DNA of 38,735 nt from Verrucomicrobiota bacterium (GTDB lineage Bacteria; Verrucomicrobiota; Verrucomicrobiia; Limisphaerales; JACDHS01): the NCBI GenBank assembly GCA_013820875.1, contig JACDHS010000038.1, positions 1-38,735 of the forward strand. Direction: 5' to 3'. Each line of letters starts with the position of its first letter. The first letter of the stretch is position 1. The notes beneath the pieces were generated by a model. The model did no database searches. It saw only the letters and a list, made by a program, of their open reading frames with translations, and was not told the DNA's origin. This document shows, in pieces, positions 14,266 through 22,014 of this stretch. The position numbers and the translations under genes were made by a program.

Positions 14266-15609
14266 ATGTCCAGCAAGAGTTCGACCCGAACGCCAAGTAG
14301 CGAGCAAACGTTTCAGAACAAGACCTCCAAAATTCGATGGCTGGCATTGCTGGGGACAATTCTTTTGGTCCTGGCAGGAGCAGCTCTTTACATCTCTCGC
14401 ACGCCAGGAGGATTGGTTGAATCGAAACCGTCCGAAACCCATCCGATTCTGTCCAATCCAGGCCCGTGGGGTGAACTGGAATACATCCCAATAGATATCG
14501 AAATCCCCGACCATTTCCTGGACAGCATAGATGGAACGCCGCCGACCTGGTTTTTTGGGGGTTATACGAAGGGGGCGCTCGCTAATTTTTTGAAGGGGTG
14601 CGGCCTGGGTCGGGAACAGGAAACAGCGTTGATGAACCAAGCTTCTTGGGAAATGAATCAGGAAGGTTGCCGGATTCGAGTGGAGGACAAACTGGTCCGC
14701 AGTTTAAGCCCTCACTCGCGGTCAGCTATCTACAACGCGCTGGCGCGGTTTCCCGAGAATATTGATCAATATGCGCCTAATCTCTATCGTCCTGAAAGAA
14801 TCGATGACCGACTGGAGAAAGGCCGGTTGTCTCCGGAAACAATTCGTCAATTCAAAGAGTTGCTGTATCCCGCAGGTAACATGGTCGCTTTTGCTGATAG
14901 CGGCTTGATCCTACGCAGCATGTCAAACCAAACGGAACGGTTGCGTTTCATGAAGACGGTTTCTCGCCGAGGCAGTTTTCTGATCAAATTAAACGTCCGC
15001 CCGGACAGCGATGTAAAAGCCCTGGTCAAGTATTGGGGCGGAGGCGCCCATGCCAAAGATTTCGAGCCATTGCTCGAATCGCTCACCCGGGTTTCGGGTG
15101 GGTGCAAGATTGACATTGCCCACCTGCTGCCGCCTTTCGCCCGTAAACGAATTTACACGTTTCCTCACCAGGTAGACACAGCGGACCAACTCAACCAGGA
15201 TTGCCACTGGACTTCGTTCAACTTTTTCCGGGAGATACCGCAAGACGACTTTTCCGATCCGGAAGCCGCGATCGCTCGATTCGAAACAGAGTATGAATTG
15301 GTCGGCTCTGATACACGCAACGCTCGTTACGGCGATATGTTGGTCTTTCAAGGGAGCAGCGGGATAAACGTTCATTCGGCGATTTATATTGCTGATGACA
15401 TGATTTTCACCAAAAACGGGGCGGGGAAAGATCAGCCATGGATTTTCATGAAACTGGAAGATCTCCGGGCTATCTATGTGCTGCCCAACGGATCAATCGA
15501 ACTTTCCCTCTATCGCCGCAAGGCCAAGATCAGCTATTTACGGTCAGTGCCCGAGCAGCGAAGTGCCGGGATTGTTTCTAGTGCAGTGTCGCATAAAAGA
15601 CTTATGTAA
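14266..15609 (+). CDS. Membrane-anchored NlpC/P60-like (cysteine peptidase fold) protein
   Basis: The 447-residue protein has one N-terminal transmembrane segment (about residues 24-44, IRWLALLGTILLVLAGAALYI) and an external domain. The C-terminal part shows an NlpC/P60-like pattern: Cys313 in QDCHWTSFNFF at the start of a helix, NARYGDMLVF at 352-361, and His370 in VHSAIYIADDMIFTKNG. GDMLVF...HSAIYI is the classic strand-turn-strand of this fold. Such enzymes cleave peptidoglycan peptides or other amides; the actual substrate is unknown. The middle (residues 95-300) is an unrecognised helical region. Residues 422-447 are encoded by a degenerate fragment resembling the end of the preceding gene, so the native C-terminus was probably near LSLYRRK. 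Confidence 0.7.
   Translation: MSSKSSTRTPSSEQTFQNKTSKIRWLALLGTILLVLAGAALYISRTPGGLVESKPSETHPILSNPGPWGELEYIPIDIEIPDHFLDSIDGTPPTWFFGGYTKGALANFLKGCGLGREQETALMNQASWEMNQEGCRIRVEDKLVRSLSPHSRSAIYNALARFPENIDQYAPNLYRPERIDDRLEKGRLSPETIRQFKELLYPAGNMVAFADSGLILRSMSNQTERLRFMKTVSRRGSFLIKLNVRPDSDVKALVKYWGGGAHAKDFEPLLESLTRVSGGCKIDIAHLLPPFARKRIYTFPHQVDTADQLNQDCHWTSFNFFREIPQDDFSDPEAAIARFETEYELVGSDTRNARYGDMLVFQGSSGINVHSAIYIADDMIFTKNGAGKDQPWIFMKLEDLRAIYVLPNGSIELSLYRRKAKISYLRSVPEQRSAGIVSSAVSHKRLM
15527..15590 (+). pseudogene. 3'-end remnant resembling the end of the gene at 12545-14089
   Basis: The stretch beginning gatcagctatttacgg and continuing through gcagcgaagtgccgggat matches 13997-14050 with a one-base insertion and scattered differences. 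In the right frame it reads ISY(YGQC)PSSEVPGLFL. It is the tail of a second, lost copy or paralogue, now read in another frame as the end of the NlpC/P60-like gene. Confidence 0.7.
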
Positions 15610-15611
15610 CA

Positions 15612-15718
15612 GTGATTTCCGCAAAAAGGTTGGCCTGGGCGGACTGCTGTTGCTGACGCTGTTGTGCGTCTTTGCAGTCGTTTCTCATTTCCGGGCGAAA
15701 GGGCGCCTTCGAGCCTAG
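15612..15718 (+). pseudogene. 5'-end remnant, near-identical copy of the start of the gene at 25916-27454
   Basis: About 107 bp match 25916-26022 almost base for base (ttccgcaaaaaggttggcc through gggcgaaagggcgcc), covering the start and the membrane anchor. A one-base loss near the start codon shifts the frame. The match stops shortly after the anchor. It directly follows the remnant at 15527-15590. A hairpin ccgcca/tggcgg at 15770-15788 follows in the intergenic DNA. Confidence 0.85.
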
Positions 15719-15948
15719 AAACGGCAGAGAAAAAGGTAGAGGAGACTGAGTAGAAATTTCTCGTAGCAACCGCCAACCGGACTGGCGGAATCTGCATGCC
15801 CGCCATGATGAAAAGCGAGGACACAAACGCGTCTTTTTCATCCCCTCCTCCTTGAACCTTCCGAAGCAGCATTCAGACAGTAAAAATGCAGAAGGTGCCC
15901 GGGACGAGTTGGTGGCTGCGATCGCGTGAAATTTGCACTCACTCGGAA

Positions 15949-17088
15949 TCACTTTATTTTGACAACAACGGGGACAATGAAGTTGACCCTGTAGCCGCCG
16001 CGATTTTTGCTATGTTCGAGAGGTTGTGTCCGGCCTTGTTCATCGGTGGCGCGGGCCATGAGAACACAGCTTCCCGGTTCTGCCGGGGTTCGCCACTCGT
16101 AATGCCAGAGCGTCCAAAGGTAGTGCGATGGGTCGCTGGTCAACCGGGCGAGATGCCATGATTTCCCACCATCGACGCTGATTTCGACTCTCTTAATTTT
16201 GGATTCACCGCTCCAGGCGGCGCCGCGAACGAGGTAGGTGGTGTTGGCAGGAATTACTTCGTGCAAAGCTGGGCGCGCAATCTGCGCTTTCACGTCGATC
16301 TCGGTGACTGGCTTTAGTTGCGGCGGCAATTCATCGCACTCTTCCCAATAGCTATAATCCGCAGTCTGGAAATAGCCGGTGTACTCCTGGCTGGTCACAG
16401 CAATGCGCGAAATCCATTTCACACACGCCATGCCAAACCAGCCAGGAACCACCGCGCGGAGAGGAAATCCATGCGCTGGCGGCAGCGGTTCCCCATTCAT
16501 CTTGTAGGCGAGCAGCACATTTTGTCGGGCCTTGGCGATTGGAATGCTGTGTGAAAACGGGATCGTTCCCGGTGTCTTGGGCTCCTTGTGCAGTTCTCCG
16601 CGATCAGCCCCCTCGATGACCACATCACGCGCGTTGTTCTTCACGCCCGCCCGCTCCAACAAATCCCGCAGCCAAATACCCGTCCATGTGGCTGTGCCGA
16701 CAGCGCCTTGTCCCCACTGAACACCTTCCTGTTGGCGCCGGATAAACACGCGGCTGTTTCCGGCGCATTCGAGAGTCACGGTTGTGGTGGCCTCCGGGAA
16801 ACTCAGCAACTCCTCAAAGGTGAGGTTCATCGGTTTTCGAATTGCGTCACCGTGTATCTTTAGGCGCCAGGTGTTGAGATCGATTTCCGGTGTCGGAAAA
16901 TGGCTTCGAACATAAAACGACTCATTTGGCGTGATCACGCTACCTAATGAGGCAAAGGTAAATTCCAAGTTTTCGGGTGATTGCTCTCGCACAATCAGGC
17001 CGGACGTTCCTGTGTTCTCGGGTTGTGTTTCAGGATGAATGGACGGACGGCGGTCAGGCTCGTTTTTTTTCTGCACTCTGGGAATCAT
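15949..17088 (-). CDS. Sulfite oxidase family molybdopterin enzyme
   Basis: The 379-residue protein has the two domains of sulfite oxidases: the Mo-cofactor domain (about 55-235) and the C-terminal Mo-co dimerisation domain (about 262-375, VEISVDGGKSWHLARL). Cys108 in TLECAGNSR is the conserved Mo ligand; HGFPLRAVVPGWFGMACVKW (206-225) is the conserved cofactor-binding stretch. There is no heme domain, no signal peptide and no Tat motif, so it should act in the cytoplasm unless exported by other means. Known members oxidise sulfite to sulfate or reduce protein methionine sulfoxide. Its place as last gene of a persulfide/thiosulfate operon favours sulfite oxidation. The start overlaps the stop of the upstream gene by 4 bp (ATGA), so translation is coupled. 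Confidence 0.88.
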   Translation of the reverse strand: MIPRVQKKNEPDRRPSIHPETQPENTGTSGLIVREQSPENLEFTFASLGSVITPNESFYVRSHFPTPEIDLNTWRLKIHGDAIRKPMNLTFEELLSFPEATTTVTLECAGNSRVFIRRQQEGVQWGQGAVGTATWTGIWLRDLLERAGVKNNARDVVIEGADRGELHKEPKTPGTIPFSHSIPIAKARQNVLLAYKMNGEPLPPAHGFPLRAVVPGWFGMACVKWISRIAVTSQEYTGYFQTADYSYWEECDELPPQLKPVTEIDVKAQIARPALHEVIPANTTYLVRGAAWSGESKIKRVEISVDGGKSWHLARLTSDPSHYLWTLWHYEWRTPAEPGSCVLMARATDEQGRTQPLEHSKNRGGYRVNFIVPVVVKIK

Positions 17089-17591
17089 GATTTTTTCTCC
17101 CTGGAAACAACGCTGACGTCTCCATTGCGTTCAATGTAAGCTGACTTTACTCCAGCGGGGTTGTCGGTGGATTTCAGACGAAGCGCTTCCATCAGATCTT
17201 TTTCGCTAAGATAATGTTTACGCATTACCGCAGGATCGATTTTCCCATCGCTAATCAACTTCTCGGCATTTCCTTTCAAAAGAGAGCCTATGTGATGGAA
17301 ATGAAACGAAAGCGCTGCGAGCAAACGATGGAGCAGAACGAGAACGAGACAGGCGACGATGGTTGGAAGCAGCGGCGCGGAATTGTTAATGGTGCGGGAA
17401 AGCGTGGAGCCGAGAATAAAAGCGAGAATGACGTCAAATGCGGTGTTGCGCGCCAGAAACCGCTTGGCCCCGAAACGAACCAGGATCAGGGCAGTAAAGA
17501 AAATAACTGCTGCGCGCAGGCTTACCTGTAACGAGGTAAAGTCACCAGGGTCTTTGCCCAGGCCGAGCAAGTCGAACAGGTCTAAGTCCAT
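17085..17591 (-). CDS. DUF421 (YetF-like) membrane protein
   Basis: The 168-residue protein has about three transmembrane segments in the first 100 residues (VSLRAAVIFFTALILVRF, then FDVILAFILGSTLSRTIN, then TIVACLVLVLLHRLLAALSF). A C-terminal cytosolic DUF421-type domain follows (LLKGNAEKLISDGKIDPAVM, then LSEKDLMEALRLKS). The RFGAKRFLARNTAFDVILAFILGS region is the family signature. The function of DUF421 is not established. It lies 6 bp after the upstream YeeE/YedE gene and overlaps the sulfite-oxidase gene by 4 bp, so it is an integral member of the sulfur operon and may serve a membrane step there. Confidence 0.85.
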   Translation of the reverse strand: MDLDLFDLLGLGKDPGDFTSLQVSLRAAVIFFTALILVRFGAKRFLARNTAFDVILAFILGSTLSRTINNSAPLLPTIVACLVLVLLHRLLAALSFHFHHIGSLLKGNAEKLISDGKIDPAVMRKHYLSEKDLMEALRLKSTDNPAGVKSAYIERNGDVSVVSREKKS

Positions 17592-17597
17592 TAAGTC

Positions 17598-18170
17598 TTA
17601 GCGAAAGGTGAACCGTTCAAGGACAATCAACGCCAGCACAAGAAAGGCAGCAAAGCCTGCGATGAATGTGCCGCGTCTTATGTGCACGAGGTCGGGCAAC
17701 AGCACCTTGCCTTTGTCGCCCCAGGTTTCGACCGTGTTTTTCAACCAACCGGAGAGCTCGGCATACAGGTAGGAACCGGCCATCAGTCCAACGATACCGA
17801 AAAGGGCATCCCAGTTGCCTTGGCCGAGTGCGGCCGCGGTGGTGCCCGGGCAATAGCCGATCAGCGCGAAACCGAATCCAAAAATCAGTCCGCCGATAAT
17901 GTTCGCGCCCAATCGCGTGTTCTTAATGTGCAATTTTACTTTACCCATCGCATTGAGGGCAAACACACCAAGCATTCCGACCACAATCGCCGAAACCATC
18001 ACTTTGATGACGGTCCAATCCTGAAAAAGCAGTTGGCCGATCAGGATGTGAAATTTGCCGACACCGCCTTTCTGCAACAGAAATCCGAAGATCAAGCCGA
18101 ACACGACGGCGTAGGTCAGCTTCTTTGCCCGGCTCGCTTCAGCTTGTTGGGATGCGGCGTCGGTGTTCAT
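17598..18170 (-). CDS. YeeE/YedE (TsuA-like) thiosulfate-type permease, second half-type
   Basis: The 190-residue membrane protein has about four to five transmembrane helices. The motif GFALIGYCPGTTAAALGQG (Cys107) corresponds to the Cys-containing loop of YeeE/YedE proteins, where conserved cysteines relay thiosulfate through the membrane in the characterised TsuA. It starts 3 bp after the stop of the other permease half (18174-18758). The two probably work together as a split YeeE/YedE transporter, a common arrangement. The C-terminal helix (FIAGFAAFLVLALIVLERF) follows a short basic loop. Substrate is inferred from family and from the operon. Confidence 0.88.
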   Translation of the reverse strand: MNTDAASQQAEASRAKKLTYAVVFGLIFGFLLQKGGVGKFHILIGQLLFQDWTVIKVMVSAIVVGMLGVFALNAMGKVKLHIKNTRLGANIIGGLIFGFGFALIGYCPGTTAAALGQGNWDALFGIVGLMAGSYLYAELSGWLKNTVETWGDKGKVLLPDLVHIRRGTFIAGFAAFLVLALIVLERFTFR

Positions 18171-18173
18171 GGT

Positions 18174-18758
18174 TCAAAGACGATAGATGAGGTTCGCCAG
18201 AAGTGCGCCCCCGGCAAAAATGCAGATCACAGCGATCCAGGAGGCGACATTGAGCTGCAACGTGCCGCTGATGCCATGTCCACTCGTGCAACCACCGGCA
18301 ATCCGCGCGCCCAAGGCCATCAGGACCCCGCCCAGAAAGCCAATTCCGACGCGCAGTGCGACCGAACCGGTCCCGAAGCGCTCCTCCCAAAACGGAGGCA
18401 GCGTCCGATTGGTGATTTCCCCACCGGTCAGCGCGGCGATGAACGCGCCCAGAATGGCTGACCCGACAAACAGAAGCTCCCAATCGAGTTTCGGCGGATT
18501 GTCTTTGTAGTAGTTCAACGACTCGGTGTGTTTGCGAGCGAAGAGCTTCCCAAGCAGCCCGGCTGCCGAGGCATAAGCGGACGAGGCGCCAATCGGTTTG
18601 TCAGAAATCGCAAACGTGAACCACGCCAACACCCCGATGAGCGCTCCAACCAGATACGGCGACCACGCCGGGCCTGAGTAATCGCGCGCGTCGGGAACGC
18701 CGGCGGACAAAAGGTTGGGCAACCCTGCGATCAGTGCGATCAGAATCAGCTTTGGCAT
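18174..18758 (-). CDS. YeeE/YedE (TsuA-like) permease, first half-type
   Basis: From the ATG at 18758 the protein has 194 residues. The frame is open upstream, but those codons overlap the broken gene at 18769-19083 and are not family-like. Helices are visible at 1-19, 34-50, 93-111, 135-156 and 170-190. The family motif MALGARIAGGCTSGHGISG (148-166, Cys157) is intact. WSPYLVGALIGVLAWFTF at the start of the second helix is typical. It probably forms a two-component thiosulfate or related sulfur-compound importer with the gene 3 bp downstream. Confidence 0.88.
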   Translation of the reverse strand: MPKLILIALIAGLPNLLSAGVPDARDYSGPAWSPYLVGALIGVLAWFTFAISDKPIGASSAYASAAGLLGKLFARKHTESLNYYKDNPPKLDWELLFVGSAILGAFIAALTGGEITNRTLPPFWEERFGTGSVALRVGIGFLGGVLMALGARIAGGCTSGHGISGTLQLNVASWIAVICIFAGGALLANLIYRL

Positions 18759-18768
18759 AATGGAAAAC

Positions 18769-19083
18769 TCATGCTGTTTTCGCCGAGAGCACGCGCGGAT
18801 GCGTTTTCTTCCAGTGTTCCACAATGGAGAACACCACCACACAGAAGAGTGTAATGGCGGCAATCCAGAGCCAGGGCGAAATATGGGCGACTTCTGCTAG
18901 CGTGACTCCCCCAGTCGCTCCAGATTTTCGCAACCGCTTTCATTCTGTGAGAACCGCGGTGTTTTTTAAGGCCGTCGTGATGCCGATGGGCCTCTCGGCC
19001 GAGGCAAATGCAAACCAGCTCAGCACGCCGATGGCTGCGCCGACCACGTAGGGAGACCACGATTTCTTTCGCAGCGGATTCAT
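18769..19083 (-). pseudogene. YeeE-like small membrane gene interrupted by an in-frame TGA
   Basis: From the ATG at 19083, with AGGA about 12 bp upstream, the frame reads MNPLRKKSWSPYVVGAAIGV, then LSWFAFASAERPIGITTA, and stops at a TGA (18940-18942) after 47 codons. The same frame continues with KRLRKSGATGG and a clear second membrane segment (ISPWLWIAAITLFCVVVFSI), then VEHWKKTHPRVLSAKTA, to a stop at 18769. The first part is clearly paralogous to the N-terminus of the permease at 18174-18758. Either a point mutation or a small indel has broken a 104-codon gene, or two mini-proteins are made. Spacing (32 bp after the upstream gene) places it in the operon. Confidence 0.6.
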
Positions 19084-19115
19084 AAGTCACATTCCTGTTT
19101 AGACATCATAGGATT

Positions 19116-20528
19116 TCATACGTCCTGCTGCTCCTCGGCTTCTTCCACCGGGAACTCCGCATTCTTCCAGGCTTTCATGCTGCCGGGGATATTAAACACT
19201 TCCTTAAAACCGTTTCGCTCCAGCACGCTGGCAGCAATGCTCGCCCGGTAACCGCTACCGCAGTAAGTTGCCACCGCTCTGTTGCGGTCCAGCTTGTCGA
19301 GCTGCTCAGGAAGGAACGCGGCGAAAATGTGTTGCGCTTTTGGGATTTTCCCTTGTTTCAGCTCGTCCTCGCGCCGCACATCAAGCACTTGCAATCCATC
19401 GCGTTTTTCGTCCACCACCACTTCCTTCAGCTCGTGGACGCTCATTTGCGGCAACTTTCTGAACGGCATGCCGGCTTCCATCCAGCCGCGCATCCCTTGG
19501 CGGAGATATCCGGCAATGTTGTCGTAGCCCACCCGCAACAGATGACGCACGGCTGAATCGAGATATTCTTGATCCGGCAGAACCAGGAGCAATTCCACTT
19601 CAGGCTTGAGCATCCAGCCTGACCAGATGGGAAATTCCTTGCGCAAGGCAATGTTGAGCGAGCCTTCAATGTGCGCGCCCCCAAAGGCCTCGATTTCGCG
19701 GGTGTCGAGCACGAGCCGGTTTTTCTTTTTCATCTCGGCTGCGAAATCTTTCGCGGAAAGCGGCTGAACCACCGGCAAACATTTCAGAACGCGCGGCCCC
19801 TCGGCGTTGACCTTCTTCATGCGCGAGTAGTAAAATGGTGCGGGCGGCAAATCTTTTAAAACCGCTTTGACAAACTCGTCCTCGCTCTTGGCCTGAAGTT
19901 TTTTGCTGTTCAATCGCTCGTAGCCCACGGTGCTGGAATCGCGATCACCGATGTTGCCGCCACAGGGGGAACCTTCTCCATGCGCGGGATACAGTTCCAC
20001 CTGGTCGCCGACTTTCAGGATTTTTTCATGCAGCGTGTGATAGAGCTGCCGAGCGAGCTTCTTTTCAGTGCCGCCGCCGATCAGGTCCGGTCGCCCCACC
20101 TCTCCGGCGAACAACGTGTCGCCGGTAAAAATGCCCCACGGTTCACTGGCACCCTTGCCGCCGCTCACCAGAAAGGAGATATGCTCAGGCGTGTGCCCAG
20201 GTGTGTGCAGCACTTTGAATTTCAGCTGACCGAGTTCGAACTCATCGCCTTCCTCGAGTTGTTTGACGTCGAAACTGTAGTCGGAACTTTTGCCCCCGTA
20301 GATTTTCGCGCCAGTCAACTCACTTAATTCGCGGCTGCCAGAGACAAAGTCCGCATGAATATGCGTTTCGAGAATGTGCGTGATGCGAACATTGTTTTCC
20401 CTGGCGACATCCACGTACACCTGCGCATCGCGCCGCGGGTCGATCACCGCGCAAATACCAGCATCATCATCGCCAACTACATAGGACAAAAGGGCCAATC
20501 CTTCGGTTTTGATTGTTTCGAGAACCAT
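19116..20528 (-). CDS. Metallo-beta-lactamase / double rhodanese fusion (CstB-type persulfide dioxygenase)
   Basis: The 470-residue protein starts 9 bp after an AGGAGG ribosome binding site. Residues 1-240 are an ETHE1-like metallo-beta-lactamase domain with THIHAD (His56, His58, Asp60), His112 in HTPGHTPEH, Asp137 in FTGDTLF and His183 in YPAHGEG; this set binds the single Fe(II) of persulfide dioxygenases. Residues 260-355 are a first rhodanese domain without the catalytic Cys (LVLPDQEY at that site). Residues 365-460 are a second with active-site Cys423 in TYCGSGYRAS. The architecture equals that of CstB, which converts persulfide and sulfite to thiosulfate. It should be the first enzyme of this operon, acting in the cytoplasm. 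Most upstream gene of the cluster. Confidence 0.9.
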   Translation of the reverse strand: MVLETIKTEGLALLSYVVGDDDAGICAVIDPRRDAQVYVDVARENNVRITHILETHIHADFVSGSRELSELTGAKIYGGKSSDYSFDVKQLEEGDEFELGQLKFKVLHTPGHTPEHISFLVSGGKGASEPWGIFTGDTLFAGEVGRPDLIGGGTEKKLARQLYHTLHEKILKVGDQVELYPAHGEGSPCGGNIGDRDSSTVGYERLNSKKLQAKSEDEFVKAVLKDLPPAPFYYSRMKKVNAEGPRVLKCLPVVQPLSAKDFAAEMKKKNRLVLDTREIEAFGGAHIEGSLNIALRKEFPIWSGWMLKPEVELLLVLPDQEYLDSAVRHLLRVGYDNIAGYLRQGMRGWMEAGMPFRKLPQMSVHELKEVVVDEKRDGLQVLDVRREDELKQGKIPKAQHIFAAFLPEQLDKLDRNRAVATYCGSGYRASIAASVLERNGFKEVFNIPGSMKAWKNAEFPVEEAEEQQDV

Positions 20529-20870
20529 AGACTTCCTCCTTGCACACCGTCCGCGCCATTGATTTATGGAAAGAACGTCACCCCGAAACGGAGTGATTCA
20601 ATTGGGGGAACGGCTGATTGTCAGGTGCGTCGGGCGCCGGGCGCCGGGCGAGTCTTTGGCCAAACGGATTTGAGTTCGGGATTCTAAAGAGTTCATTTTC
20701 TAGCATCCGTTCTGATGTGATGGGGCAGTCCTCGAGCTGCGATCACTCGTCATTGGTGAAACGATTTCCCGGAATCGCCCTTATTTCATCGGAAGTTTGC
20801 AATCGCTCGGAAACGGCCGGAGGATGGAATTGCGGGAGATTCTTGCGCAGCCTCTGGACGCCCCTGGCGA
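20529..20870. other. Upstream region of the sulfur operon
   Basis: This 342-bp region between two minus-strand genes contains no supported gene. It holds the ribosome binding site of the fusion gene, the palindrome at 20579-20595, and a short GC-rich tandem (gggcgcc three times near 20630-20650). The downstream end of the unknown gene at 20871 borders it, so the operon promoter must lie here. Confidence 0.5.
20579..20595. promoter_or_regulatory. Near-perfect palindrome, candidate operator of the sulfur operon
   Basis: The 17-bp sequence caccccgaaacggagtg is an inverted repeat with 6 of 7 arm bases paired around a 3-bp centre. It is centred about 59 bp upstream of the first start codon of the operon. 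Sulfur-responsive repressors such as CstR or BigR bind inverted repeats near such operons. No regulator gene is visible nearby. Confidence 0.35.
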
Positions 20871-21941
20871 CTACACGAATCGGGAATCCGTCCTGGCAGA
20901 TGTGCTGGATGGGTTGAGGTCCATGAACTCGCGCACCTGGGGAGATGTTTGCGAGGAGTTGAAGGAGAAAACCGGTTGTTCGTTCTCGTCGTAGAGTTGC
21001 TCTTCATCGTCCGGCCATACTTCCCAGGTGTGCGGGCCGGGGACGTAATCCAGGAACATCATTCGCGAGCCGGGGCCGTGGAAATTGGCTCGCAGCTTGT
21101 CCCGCACCCATGAGGCTTCGTAACCCCACTTGTGTTTGGGGGGACATTTGACCATCGGCCCCAGTTGCGCCTTTTTTTCCCAAAGCTTCATCATCTCCAC
21201 AACATCCTCGCTCGGTTGCCAATGCCGCAGCTTCGGTTTGGTAAACTCCGGGCCGTAATGGAAGTTAAACGCCTGCGGGATGTCGTCCGGCTTCAGGTGG
21301 TTGATTTCATTCACCGTCAGACAGGTGGTGATGAAATATTCCGTGTCCGATTCCCGGTAGGTAAATGCCAGGATCGAGTCGAGGCAGAGACAGATGAAAG
21401 CTCGCCCGTTCCCGACCGTCATCGAAATGGGGGTGCTGCCGAAGAAAACAATCAGGAACATCGACAGATCCTCCCCGACTCGATTGTGGACACGGGTGGA
21501 AAACCGTTCCAGCACATGGGTTGAAAAAACCACCCGCTTGCCGTTGAGATACAGCTCCGGAAAAAATTCCTCACCGGCGTAGAAACGGAACCGGTGAGCC
21601 TGCCCGAGCGGATGACTTTCCGTCATCTGCTGGACGATTGCCACTTTGGAGACCATGTCCTTGGTCGTGATCCTGAAGAGCCGGACGTTGTCGGAGCGGG
21701 CGGCGTTGATCGCGTTGCAAAAGATCAGGGCGGAACTTTTCAACGCCAGTTTATCGAATCCGCCGGCGCGGTGATCCGCCCGCGCGATTCGGGGCGGCAA
21801 AGCGTTGAGAAACTCCGTGTTGAGCGCGCGATGGATCTGGGGCAACTGGGCGGTGTGCGGGTACAAAGTCACATTCGCCCGCCGTTCCTCGACGACTTCG
21901 AATTCAGGCCGGTATTTGGAATCGAAAGGGCGATGTTTCAT
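20871..21941 (-). CDS. Protein of unknown function
   Basis: From the ATG at 21941 (MKHRPFDSKYRPEFEVVEER) it has 356 residues. The frame is open 15 codons further up, but those lie in intergenic-looking DNA. No signal peptide or membrane segment is convincing, although residues near FLIVFFGSTPISM are hydrophobic. The centre reads FSTHVLERFSTRVHNRVGE, similar to short helical motifs in RelE-like and phage proteins, but too weak for assignment. The C-terminal part is rich in Trp, Asp and Glu (HTWEVWPDDEEQLYDENEQP). I recognise no family. It stands alone, 342 bp downstream of its minus-strand neighbours. Confidence 0.6.
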   Translation of the reverse strand: MKHRPFDSKYRPEFEVVEERRANVTLYPHTAQLPQIHRALNTEFLNALPPRIARADHRAGGFDKLALKSSALIFCNAINAARSDNVRLFRITTKDMVSKVAIVQQMTESHPLGQAHRFRFYAGEEFFPELYLNGKRVVFSTHVLERFSTRVHNRVGEDLSMFLIVFFGSTPISMTVGNGRAFICLCLDSILAFTYRESDTEYFITTCLTVNEINHLKPDDIPQAFNFHYGPEFTKPKLRHWQPSEDVVEMMKLWEKKAQLGPMVKCPPKHKWGYEASWVRDKLRANFHGPGSRMMFLDYVPGPHTWEVWPDDEEQLYDENEQPVFSFNSSQTSPQVREFMDLNPSSTSARTDSRFV

Positions 21942-22014
21942 CGGTTGTCTCGCGGTCGGAATAGATACGCGATGAACCCGCCCCACTCAAGCGTGCAAGG
22001 TGGGGCGCTACGGA

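Noticed and set aside
18940-18942. TGA as a selenocysteine codon in the YeeE-like gene
   Set aside because: No selenocysteine insertion hairpin is evident right after the TGA, and the site is not a conserved cysteine position of the family.
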